Below are positions 1-7,723 of a stretch of DNA of 35,495 bases, piece by piece. A model generated the notes under the pieces. It saw only the letters and a program-made list of their open reading frames with translations. It did not search any database and was not told the origin of the DNA. Origin of the DNA: Fidelibacterota bacterium (GTDB lineage: Bacteria; Fidelibacterota; Fidelibacteria; Fidelibacterales; Fidelibacteraceae); the NCBI GenBank assembly GCA_030620575.1, contig JAUXEL010000002.1, positions 1 to 35,495 of the forward strand. The letters run 5' to 3'. The position numbers and the translations under genes were made by a program. Every line of letters starts with the position of its first letter. Position 1 is the first letter of the stretch.

Positions 1-139
1 AACTCCTTGGCTCACAGAACGACATGGCTACGATCCGACTTGTTACTCCGAGGATATCTGCGTACTGTTTGACATACCACCGATATCCAACCATCTGGAC
101 CTGGCCTATGACAGTTATTTTTATTGTAGATACATTCAT
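1..139 (-). CDS. Acylphosphatase-like protein, 5' part only (cut by window edge)
   Basis: Reading the minus strand from an ATG at 139 gives 46 residues whose first 33 look like acylphosphatase: a beta strand ITVIGQVQ, then MVGYRWYV (family pattern VQGVGFR), with the Arg at residue 20 where the family has its phosphate-binding Arg, then a helix ending ADILGVT. Acylphosphatases hydrolyse acyl phosphates in the cytosol. The next conserved piece, a GWVRN-like strand with a catalytic Asn, is not recognisable. Residues 34 to 46 are unlike the family and resemble a repeat seen again near 19261-19293. The gene may therefore be disrupted, or merely divergent. It lies 33 bases after trxA, just beyond a terminator-like hairpin. 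I see no convincing ribosome binding site. Confidence 0.5.
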   Translation of the reverse strand, partial: MNVSTIKITVIGQVQMVGYRWYVKQYADILGVTSRIVAMSFCEPRS

Positions 140-141
140 AT

Positions 142-162
142 AAAAAATCCGTGGTATCCACG
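142..162 (-). terminator. Weak rho-independent terminator after trxA
   Basis: On the minus strand a hairpin with a 5-bp stem (CGTGG / CCACG, 3-base loop, 150-162) is followed by a run of six T (142-147). It lies about 10 bases past the trxA stop codon and directly in front of the acylphosphatase-like start. The stem is short, so termination is probably partial. Confidence 0.4.
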
Positions 163-172
163 TATCTATGTA

Positions 173-499
173 TTAGATCAGTGTTTTTACTCGAGATTCA
201 ATGTCACTTTTGGGAACATTGCCAATAACTTGATCAGCGACTTTACCGTCTTTAACAAAAAGAAGTGTCGGAATAGAACGAATACCAAACTGCCCGGCGA
301 CCATGGGAAAATGATCAACATTTACTTTGGCGATATTAATTTTACCTTCATATTCTTTGGCAAGTTCTTCCAATTTTGGAGCGATCATCTTACATGGAGC
401 ACACCATGGAGCCCAAAAATCTACCAATACCGGTAATGGATTTGCTAAAACCTTCTCTTGAAAATTCTGATCGGTAACTTCGATCGTTAATTGTGACAT
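173..499 (-). CDS. trxA: Thioredoxin
   Basis: This is a 108-residue thioredoxin, the usual length, and covers the complete fold. It is a cytosolic disulfide reductase that takes electrons from thioredoxin reductase and passes them to ribonucleotide reductase, peroxiredoxins and other targets. The redox site is WCAPCK (Cys33 and Cys36). The family norm is WCGPCK, so the Gly-to-Ala change could shift the redox potential slightly. The cis-proline loop is SIPTLL, and a buried Asp (VDFWAPWC) is in place. The ATG at 499 has GGAG about eight bases upstream. The gene is 65 bases after the ABC permease on the same strand and is followed by a weak hairpin terminator. Confidence 0.95.
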   Translation of the reverse strand: MSQLTIEVTDQNFQEKVLANPLPVLVDFWAPWCAPCKMIAPKLEELAKEYEGKINIAKVNVDHFPMVAGQFGIRSIPTLLFVKDGKVADQVIGNVPKSDIESRVKTLI

Positions 500-564
500 T
501 TATATTCTCCTATGTTTTTTTCAAGCGGAATATAGTAAATTTTTTCTCAATGTGTTAACAAATT

Positions 565-1821
565 CTATGCGCGAATCCATTGAATAATTTCCTTGAGCGT
601 TGCCCGTTTACCATACATGAGAATGGTAGTCCGGAATATTTTACTGCCAACCCAGGTAATACAGAGGATCCAGGCTATCAGATATATCATCATCACTATT
701 ATCTCCCAAAGCGGTGCGGATAACATCCCTATCTTTAATATCATCATAAATGGTGTTGTAAGAGGAATAAAAGATAATATAGTGGCTAAGGATGTATTCG
801 GGTTCAGCATAAGGGGTTGGATTAACATAAGGGGTAAAACGGCAAACAGAGATAAAAAACCTACCGATTGCTGGGCATCCCGTTCATTGTCATATAACGA
901 ACCCAGACTGATATATAATGACGCGTACATAAAATATCCCATGATGAAATAAATAAAATACCAAATAAGATCAAGAGTAAAGACATCCCGGGGTGATATA
1001 TCTATATTAATGAACGAACCACCATACATGGTAAATGCCAGGAGAATAACTAAATAAACAGAAATTTGAATAACACCAAGCAATCCAATACCAAGAATTT
1101 TACCCGCCATTAATTCATAGGGTTTTATACTGGACATCATAATTTCAATGATTCGATTTGAACGTTCCTCGATCACACCGCTGATAAGCATAGAAGAACC
1201 CATAACAATTCCCATTACTAACAGCCATAAAAACACACCGGGAACACCGTATTTTATAATTAAATTCGATTTTGTTGCGTCGCCTGTTTCCCCTACTTCA
1301 TAGACAGTAATATCAGGTTTATCAAGGACATATTTCATGTCTTCTTCTGTCAGTCCAAGAGATATGATACGCTGTTCCATCGTATACCGTTTTAACGCAC
1401 TCTCAAGTCGTAACATTTCATCAACGCCCACATCACTACCATGGAATATCCGGACCTGCGCTGTCTTCATAAAATCGGGCTGCAAAACGATTATGATACT
1501 CACATAATTATCCCGGATCAAGGTTTGAATGAGTGTGTCATGATTTAAAGGAGTGGAAACATATTCCTGTATGGTGTAAACCGGATTGCCCTTATCGTTG
1601 ATAGAAGCTTTTGAAAAATAATCAGATACATCAGCATAAATGTTATTTCCCTGATCAATGATCCCCATATTTTTTTCATCTATATCTCCACTAAGAGCAA
1701 AAATTGTAGGAACAACTGAGACTAACAGGATAACAAACGGCATAAACATGGAAATTAAAAAGGCTTTGGATTTAGCACCGCGTTTCAGTTCCCAATGGGC
1801 TATTGTCAAAATTTTACTCAT
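565..1821 (-). CDS. ABC-2 type exporter permease, NatB/YhaP-like
   Basis: The protein is 418 residues when read from the ATG at 1821, preceded by GGAG, rather than from an upstream in-frame ATG at 1854. It has an N-terminal membrane segment (FLISMFMPFVILLVSVVPTI), a large extracytoplasmic domain of about 180 residues, then five or six membrane segments. The motif EERSNRIIEIMMSSIKP before the membrane bundle is typical of NatB/YhaP permeases. This family pairs with NatA-type ATPases to export ions or small molecules; the substrate cannot be told from sequence. The start overlaps the end of the ATPase gene by 8 bases, which implies translational coupling. Confidence 0.85.
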   Translation of the reverse strand: MSKILTIAHWELKRGAKSKAFLISMFMPFVILLVSVVPTIFALSGDIDEKNMGIIDQGNNIYADVSDYFSKASINDKGNPVYTIQEYVSTPLNHDTLIQTLIRDNYVSIIIVLQPDFMKTAQVRIFHGSDVGVDEMLRLESALKRYTMEQRIISLGLTEEDMKYVLDKPDITVYEVGETGDATKSNLIIKYGVPGVFLWLLVMGIVMGSSMLISGVIEERSNRIIEIMMSSIKPYELMAGKILGIGLLGVIQISVYLVILLAFTMYGGSFINIDISPRDVFTLDLIWYFIYFIMGYFMYASLYISLGSLYDNERDAQQSVGFLSLFAVLPLMLIQPLMLNPNTSLATILSFIPLTTPFMMILKIGMLSAPLWEIIVMMIYLIAWILCITWVGSKIFRTTILMYGKRATLKEIIQWIRA

Positions 1822-2527
1822 TGTTATCTCCAACCAATGCAATAAAGGCATCATCTAAGCGGCCGCCATGTTGATCCATAATTTCCCGTGTAATTCCGTA
1901 GCTAATAATCTTTCCTTTATGGATCAGACACATGGTATCACATATTTCTTCTACCTTTGCCATTTGATGAGTACTCAATATAACCGTTCGCCCTCGGGAT
2001 TTAAAATCTAAAATAATATTCCGTAATATCTTTTGATTTACCGGATCCAATCCGGTAAAGGGCTCATCCAACAGCAACAATGTAGGTTCATTTATCACGG
2101 CAATAATAAATTGAACTTTCTGCTGATTTCCTTTAGATAATTCAGCCACTTTTTTATTCGCCAAATTTTCAATATGCAACTTGGAAAACCATATCTTGGC
2201 ATGCTCCCTAGCCTTTTGGGTAGATAAAGATTTTAATTTACCAAAATACTCCACTACCTCACAAACTTTCGCTTTTTGGTAAATACCGCGTTCTTCCGGT
2301 AAATATCCGATTTTGCTGTACTCGCAGTGAATACTGGGTACACCGTTAATGCTAATATTTCCCTTATCCGGTTGAATAATATCCATTATCATACGTAAAA
2401 CTGTTGTTTTACCGGCACCGTTTGGACCAAGAAATCCAAAGATTTCCCCTTTTGATATTTCAAGGGATATATCGTCAACTGCTGTAATACCGGTAAAGCG
2501 TTTTGTAATATGATCAATTTTAAGCAT
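1814..2527 (-). CDS. ABC transporter ATP-binding protein, NatA/YhaQ-like
   Basis: This 237-residue nucleotide-binding subunit has Walker A GPNGAGKT (34-41), the signature LSKGNQQK (130-137; this variant of LSGGQ is usual in NatA/YhaQ proteins), Walker B LLLLDEP (150-156) and the switch His in STHQ. It powers the adjacent permease at the inner membrane. It overlaps the upstream BatD-like gene and the downstream permease gene by 8 bases each, so all three are almost certainly co-translated. The position inside a MoxR-DUF58 cluster is less usual, since BatA/BatB VWA genes are more often found there. Confidence 0.92.
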   Translation of the reverse strand: MLKIDHITKRFTGITAVDDISLEISKGEIFGFLGPNGAGKTTVLRMIMDIIQPDKGNISINGVPSIHCEYSKIGYLPEERGIYQKAKVCEVVEYFGKLKSLSTQKAREHAKIWFSKLHIENLANKKVAELSKGNQQKVQFIIAVINEPTLLLLDEPFTGLDPVNQKILRNIILDFKSRGRTVILSTHQMAKVEEICDTMCLIHKGKIISYGITREIMDQHGGRLDDAFIALVGDNNE

Positions 2528-3419
2528 CGTTTTCCTTTAAATATTCATTCGGGATAACAATAGTTTTAATTAAAGTAATATCCTTTTCGCACTGTTTTGC
2601 ATCGGCAATGCCTTTAGCAAATTTAATAAGATCGGCAAATTGAAAAAACAAATATAATTTTTGGTAACATTCAGGAGCGACATAAGGTTTTAAAACCGGT
2701 AATAATTCTGAAGTGCTGAGTTCATGAAGATGAATAAAATAAATACCCTCATAATATTCGCGTAATATATAAGTTAATTCCAGATAAAATAGTTTCCATT
2801 GTTTCTTTTCGGGATATTTTTGTGATTTAAGGATATCAATTGCATAACGGGCTTTATCATGGGGAGATTCCCATACCTGTTCAATATTCGGCTTTTGTAA
2901 TTTATGGTGACGAATACCAAGCCACAACAACATGATGCTTAATGCAAGAAAAACTGTTGTGATCAAATATTCCCACCAAGTCATTAAATGTAGAGGAAGC
3001 GGAGGATTCATGGCAATTGCCGAAATATTGCTGTCTAATATCGATTGGATATAAATATATTTTTCAGGTGTATAGAGTGTATCCCGCGTGCCGAATCCTG
3101 TAGAATCTGCAAATACAACAGGCATAGCGGGAATACGGACAAATCCGGTATCAAATGCTACACCTTCCAGGTATAAGCTGACAATATTCCGGTGTTTTTT
3201 AATTTGAGACTTTGTCCGGTTGTCTAATATTTCAATATCTGTAATCCATTCCTGTACATCAGGCATCATAAAAAAATGCTTTTCCGGTCCGCTCAAGATA
3301 TAGGTAATATGGATTCTATCGCCAATAAATATATTCTGTTCATCAATGTCCATCTTGAGATGAACATCCTGAGCAATAAGCATTCCCGCAATAGTGATCA
3401 ACAGTATAAAGCGTTTCAT
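2520..3419 (-). CDS. BatD/DUF4381-like membrane protein of the MoxR cluster
   Basis: This 299-residue protein has a signal peptide ending in LIAQ, a beta-rich periplasmic part to about residue 145, one strong membrane segment (roughly 150-170, YLITTVFLALSIMLLWLGI) and a helical cytoplasmic tail containing TYILREYYEG, which resembles the tail of DUF4381 proteins. In related bacteria BatD or DUF4381 proteins follow MoxR and DUF58 and are thought to act in envelope stress or in chaperoning protein complexes; no biochemical role is established. It overlaps DUF58 by 4 bases (ATGA) and the ABC ATPase by 8. The family assignment rests mostly on context and architecture. Confidence 0.65.
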   Translation of the reverse strand: MKRFILLITIAGMLIAQDVHLKMDIDEQNIFIGDRIHITYILSGPEKHFFMMPDVQEWITDIEILDNRTKSQIKKHRNIVSLYLEGVAFDTGFVRIPAMPVVFADSTGFGTRDTLYTPEKYIYIQSILDSNISAIAMNPPLPLHLMTWWEYLITTVFLALSIMLLWLGIRHHKLQKPNIEQVWESPHDKARYAIDILKSQKYPEKKQWKLFYLELTYILREYYEGIYFIHLHELSTSELLPVLKPYVAPECYQKLYLFFQFADLIKFAKGIADAKQCEKDITLIKTIVIPNEYLKENDA

Positions 3420-4297
3420 CGGTATTGATGCTTTCCCCTTGTTTTAAAAAACCGGTTTAAGGGTTCGATGTAGGAAGTATCAGTATTAATATGAATCAAA
3501 TCTGTTTTATTTTTACGGCACATAGTTTCCAGCTCCCGGGTACGCTCAATATAACGTTGCGCATAGGTATCCCGAACACTTTTACGGGATGTATCAATGA
3601 CCATTTTCTCACCGGATTCGGCATCGTAACAAGAGAACAAGCCAATATTTGGTAATGCTTTATCAAGCGGATCGACAATATGCACCATAATTAAATCATG
3701 TTTATTGGAAACGGCTTTCAAGGCATGATCAAAATCTGTATCATAAAAATCACTTAAAAGAAAAACGATACTGCGTTTGTGTGCTACACGGGATAAAAAC
3801 TCCAGGGCTTTTTCAATACAAGTGTCTTTTCCTTCATATTCACCGAACAGTACTTCCCGTATAACCTGCATGGCATATCCTTTGCCCTTTCGGGGAGCTA
3901 AATATTTTTCAATATCACTGGTAAAATTTATCAGACCAACTTTATCTCCGTTTTTAATAGCGCTAAAAGCCAATACCGAGCAAATTTCAGCAGCAAGCTC
4001 ACTTTTAAAGCGTTCCGTACTTCCAACATGTCCTGATGCCGATACATCAACCAAAAAATAAACGGTTAATTCCCGTTCCTCTTCCATTACTTTTATAAAA
4101 GGTTTATTATTGCGGGCTGTTACATTCCAGTCGATCATCCGGACATCGTCTCCGGGTTGGTATTCCCGGACTTCAGAAAATGACATCCCTTTTCCTTTAA
4201 ATATTGAACGGTATTCCCCGGAAAATACGTCATTTACAATCCGGCGCGTTTGAATTTCAACCTGTTTTACTTTATGTAATATATCTTTGGAAAGCAT
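3416..4297 (-). CDS. DUF58 family protein (VWA-like fold)
   Basis: This 293-residue soluble protein carries the DUF58 block with REYQPGDDVRMIDWNVTAR (about residues 44-62) and a VWA-like domain with an MIDAS-type motif DVSAS (84-88) plus LLSDFYD further on. DUF58 proteins are regular partners of MoxR AAA ATPases and are presumed metal-ion-dependent adhesion-fold substrates or adaptors. It starts 2 bases after the moxR stop and overlaps the next gene by ATGA, so moxR, DUF58 and the BatD-like gene form a coupled unit. Confidence 0.9.
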   Translation of the reverse strand: MLSKDILHKVKQVEIQTRRIVNDVFSGEYRSIFKGKGMSFSEVREYQPGDDVRMIDWNVTARNNKPFIKVMEEERELTVYFLVDVSASGHVGSTERFKSELAAEICSVLAFSAIKNGDKVGLINFTSDIEKYLAPRKGKGYAMQVIREVLFGEYEGKDTCIEKALEFLSRVAHKRSIVFLLSDFYDTDFDHALKAVSNKHDLIMVHIVDPLDKALPNIGLFSCYDAESGEKMVIDTSRKSVRDTYAQRYIERTRELETMCRKNKTDLIHINTDTSYIEPLNRFFKTRGKHQYR

Positions 4298-4299
4298 CG

Positions 4300-5292
4300 T
4301 TATGGAACCGGAATAGTATCAAATATCGTTTTGATTATATCTTCTGCCGTAATATCTTCGGCTTCTGCTTCAAAAGAAAGAAGTATGCGGTGACGTAATA
4401 CATCCATACCTAACTCACGAATATCTTCCGGAGTAACATAACCCCGATGCTGTAAGAAAGCGTGCGCTTTTGCTGCCTTTATCAAATTAAGTGATGCACG
4501 GGGTGATGCACCAACATCGATCAAACCCCGAAGGGAGTCAAGCTTGAATTTATCGGGATACCGTGTTGCAAATACAATATCAGTTACATATTTATGAATT
4601 TTTTCATCCACATAAATACTACGAACAATTTTGCGTGCATTTAATATCTGTTTGGGTTTTACTACAGCAGATACAAGGTCAGGAAGCACATTTGAAGTTA
4701 ATAGGACCAGCATTTTCATCTCATCTTCCTGACTTGGATAATCAACTTTGACCTTTAACATGAAACGGTCAACCTGCGCCTCAGGTAATGGATACGTTCC
4801 TTCCTGTTCAATGGGATTTTGTGTTGCCAAAACCAGGAACGGTTCTTCCAGAGGATACGTTGTATCACCGATGCTGACCTGTTTTTCTTCCATGGCTTCC
4901 AGAAGCGCGGCCTGAACTTTTGCGGGTGAACGGTTAATTTCATCGGCTAAAATAATATTCGCAAAAATCGGCCCTTTCTTAACTTCAAAAGATGATTCTT
5001 TTTGATTATAGATCAAGGTTCCGATTAAATCCGATGGCAGTAAGTCCGGAGTAAATTGAATGCGATGGAACTGTGTATTAATGGACTGAGCCAATGATTT
5101 TACTGCAAGGGTCTTTGCCAGTCCGGGAACACCTTCCAATAAAATATGTCCTTCAGCCAGCAGACCGATCAACAGGCGCTGAACCATTTTTTCCTGTCCG
5201 ACCAAAACCTTTTTTAACTCGGATTGGATCGCATCTACAAATATACTTTCTTTTTGAATTTGTTCATTTAATATTGCAAGATTAAAATCCAT
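4300..5292 (-). CDS. moxR: MoxR-family AAA+ ATPase
   Basis: This 330-residue protein of the AAA_3 family has Walker A GVPGLAKT (54-61), Walker B ILADE (114-118), a sensor ATQNP and the arginine region of the lid. MoxR proteins are chaperone-like ATPases that, with VWA-domain partners, help mature or insert metal centres into protein complexes or respond to envelope stress. The ATG at 5292 follows AAGGG at a good distance. It lies 12 bases after the TPR lipoprotein gene and is followed at once by DUF58. Confidence 0.93.
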   Translation of the reverse strand: MDFNLAILNEQIQKESIFVDAIQSELKKVLVGQEKMVQRLLIGLLAEGHILLEGVPGLAKTLAVKSLAQSINTQFHRIQFTPDLLPSDLIGTLIYNQKESSFEVKKGPIFANIILADEINRSPAKVQAALLEAMEEKQVSIGDTTYPLEEPFLVLATQNPIEQEGTYPLPEAQVDRFMLKVKVDYPSQEDEMKMLVLLTSNVLPDLVSAVVKPKQILNARKIVRSIYVDEKIHKYVTDIVFATRYPDKFKLDSLRGLIDVGASPRASLNLIKAAKAHAFLQHRGYVTPEDIRELGMDVLRHRILLSFEAEAEDITAEDIIKTIFDTIPVP

Positions 5293-5304
5293 GTATTGCC
5301 CTTT

Positions 5305-5805
5305 TTACTCACTTGTAGTGTTTTTCATTATACCTTTTAATTCTTCAATTTGGTCCAATTCCTTACCCAGATTCCGTAATTCGAATTCGACTGATGCAAC
5401 CAATGGATGGTTGGGATAATCACGAATAAATTTATTGTATTCTATTTTCGCCCGATCATAATCTTTCATAATATTTGCTAAAGTATATCCTGCCATAAAA
5501 CGTGCTTTTGGGGCATCCGCATGGGATGGATATTCATCTGCAATATAAGAATAATTTTTTACACAAGTTTCAAAGTCCTGTAAATCACTGGCGTAAATTT
5601 CGGCCAGACGATAAATCGCTTTTACCGCTAAAGGATCTTCCGGATACATATTAGACAGTTTCTCAAAAGTTTTTATTGAGCGGGAATACTTTTCTTGTTT
5701 GTATAAGTTTGTCCCGTCTTGAAACATTTTTTCTGCAGTTCGATTATCTGAACATGAGGATATCAGGATGCCCGCTGCAAATAATATTACGATCAGTTTT
5801 TTCAT
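5305..5805 (-). CDS. TPR-repeat lipoprotein, BamD/YbgF-like
   Basis: The 166-residue protein begins with a lipoprotein signal ending in the lipobox LISSC, so it is probably anchored in the outer membrane facing the periplasm. Three TPR-type repeats follow (about residues 25-60, 63-100 and 103-137), each with the YPxxPLAxxAxY-like pattern found in BamD and YbgF. BamD is usually longer with about five TPRs, so this is a short relative rather than a clear BamD. It sits 55 bases after the TamA/BamA-like gene, which suggests a possible role alongside that Omp85 protein. AAGGAG precedes the ATG. Confidence 0.8.
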   Translation of the reverse strand: MKKLIVILFAAGILISSCSDNRTAEKMFQDGTNLYKQEKYSRSIKTFEKLSNMYPEDPLAVKAIYRLAEIYASDLQDFETCVKNYSYIADEYPSHADAPKARFMAGYTLANIMKDYDRAKIEYNKFIRDYPNHPLVASVEFELRNLGKELDQIEELKGIMKNTTSE

Positions 5806-5860
5806 TTTTCTTTACTCCTTAATTAACATTTCTATCCATGTAATTTAAATTATTTCATAT

Positions 5861-7723
5861 CTAAAAGGCAAATAAAAGACCAAAATTAATACGATTTATA
5901 AATGGTTTTTCAATATCCCTGTCTGTCCCGATATTTGGATCATTAATAATAATCGGCAACTCTATGCGAACCGGCCCTATGGGTGTTTTATAGTAAATTC
6001 CAAATCCGGTGTTTACATAATAAGCATTCCAATCTGCAATATTGGAAAAATCATCATCAAGTTTGCCAGCATCAAGAAATATATTTACACCAAAATTCCA
6101 TATCAAATCGAGACGTAGCTCAAGATTTCCCATTAATTTTGATTTACCGGCATAGATAGTGGCCGGGATAGTATCTTCTAAGACTATTTGATAAGGATTT
6201 CCAATAGATTGAAACCATCCCCGTACCGTTGTTTCACTCCCCATTCGATACAGATAAATGGGGTTGATGGTTTTTCTGTCAAAGAACTGACCGACCTCTA
6301 TACGGCCCGCCATGACGAGGTTGCGAAAAAGACGCGTATAGGTATTTATCGATGTTTCCAAACGATAATATTGTGTTTCAGTCTCTTCTTGTATACCTAG
6401 CACATACCCGCTATACAAAAGAATGTTCCAGCCTTTTGTAGGAAAAATATAATTATCTCTGTTGTCGAATCGTGATTGCAACCTGAATTCCATTAAAGGT
6501 TCAAAACCTCTTTCTGATAATTCACTTTTTACATTTTTTAATGAAAACGAACTGAAGGTGTAAATTTTACGATTGTAGCGCCAGATGCTTGATAAATTTA
6601 TACCATAATCTGTTAAAATATCATCTTTACTTATACTCTTCTCACTGAAAGGAGAATAAACATCACGGTGGTAGTAAATTTTAAACGTACTTGGCAATCG
6701 GAATACAAGCAACCAGGGAACAGCATATGCAATTTCTGCATTGACCGCATGATCAATGCGAATATTGTGAAATAAAGCTTCATATGTTACACTCATGCTT
6801 AACCTGTGAGCCCGGTGCGAAATATTTTTATGTACCCATTCCGGTTGAATGAACAGTGAAGAATAGCTGATTTCTTCTGTATATCCCTGGCGGGCACCAA
6901 ATTGCACATCAAAACGCCGGGGTTTACTTTCTACAACTTTCACATCCAAGTTAAGGGTCTGCTCTGTCGAATCCGGATTAACGGGAACAATATTTACTGA
7001 ATTAAATGCGCCCATTTCATAGATGCGGTCCTGTGTTTGATTGATCTTGTCCAGTCGATAAGATTTACCTTCTTCAATAGTTAGATGCTTTCGTATTGAT
7101 TTTTCATAGACAGTTTTATTTCCTTTAATACTGATATTTTTTACTTGATAAGACCTGTCTTCATTAATATATAAAGTAATTTCCAGATTTGAACTCCAGT
7201 CAAACTCTTCCCGGATAGTTGCAAAAGGATGCCCTAATTCACTATATCGTGAAAGTATTTTCTTAAAATTATTGTAATAAATATATTGCCGGAAGGGATC
7301 ACCAATATGCAGGTCCAGTATTTCAAGAATCTCTCCATCACTGAGCAGTGTGTTCCCTTCAATGGATATTTGTTTGAGGGTAAAGCGTTCATTCTCGTTA
7401 ATATTAAAATATAGATGCAGGGCTTCTTTTTCATAAATAATCAAAGAATCCTGTACTGTACAATTTAAAAATCCTTCACTGATATAATAATTTTTAATTG
7501 CTTTTGTCTGTGATTTTATAAAGCGGTAAGATATTCGCCGCATACCGCGTTTTGTTATTACCGGTTTGATATCAATAATTTGTTTTAACTGATTATTCTT
7601 GAAACTCTGGTTACCCTTGAATATTACCTTGCGCAACTTATAATCTAACAGAACATCTTCATCTTGAGCAAAAAGAAACCCTGCTGACAAAATTAACAGA
7701 AATATTAGCAGAAAACGTTTCAT
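5861..7723 (-). CDS. Omp85 family outer-membrane protein (TamA/BamA-like)
   Basis: The protein has 620 residues: signal peptide (cleavage after LFA, mature N terminus QDEDV), about three POTRA domains (roughly 30-265) and a C-terminal 16-strand barrel with a surface-antigen motif (GSETTVRGW near residue 490), ending in the aromatic FAF typical of outer-membrane barrels. Omp85 proteins insert beta-barrel proteins into the outer membrane. Because it directly follows a TamB-like gene (TAATG stop/start overlap) and is shorter than most BamA proteins (about 800 residues with five POTRAs), I favour a TamA role; a BamA role remains possible. Confidence 0.85.
   Translation of the reverse strand: MKRFLLIFLLILSAGFLFAQDEDVLLDYKLRKVIFKGNQSFKNNQLKQIIDIKPVITKRGMRRISYRFIKSQTKAIKNYYISEGFLNCTVQDSLIIYEKEALHLYFNINENERFTLKQISIEGNTLLSDGEILEILDLHIGDPFRQYIYYNNFKKILSRYSELGHPFATIREEFDWSSNLEITLYINEDRSYQVKNISIKGNKTVYEKSIRKHLTIEEGKSYRLDKINQTQDRIYEMGAFNSVNIVPVNPDSTEQTLNLDVKVVESKPRRFDVQFGARQGYTEEISYSSLFIQPEWVHKNISHRAHRLSMSVTYEALFHNIRIDHAVNAEIAYAVPWLLVFRLPSTFKIYYHRDVYSPFSEKSISKDDILTDYGINLSSIWRYNRKIYTFSSFSLKNVKSELSERGFEPLMEFRLQSRFDNRDNYIFPTKGWNILLYSGYVLGIQEETETQYYRLETSINTYTRLFRNLVMAGRIEVGQFFDRKTINPIYLYRMGSETTVRGWFQSIGNPYQIVLEDTIPATIYAGKSKLMGNLELRLDLIWNFGVNIFLDAGKLDDDFSNIADWNAYYVNTGFGIYYKTPIGPVRIELPIIINDPNIGTDRDIEKPFINRINFGLLFAF

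Noticed and set aside
2..436. Plus-strand open frame across the window start and trxA
   Set aside because: It is antisense to trxA and the acylphosphatase-like gene, has no ribosome binding site and resembles no protein family.
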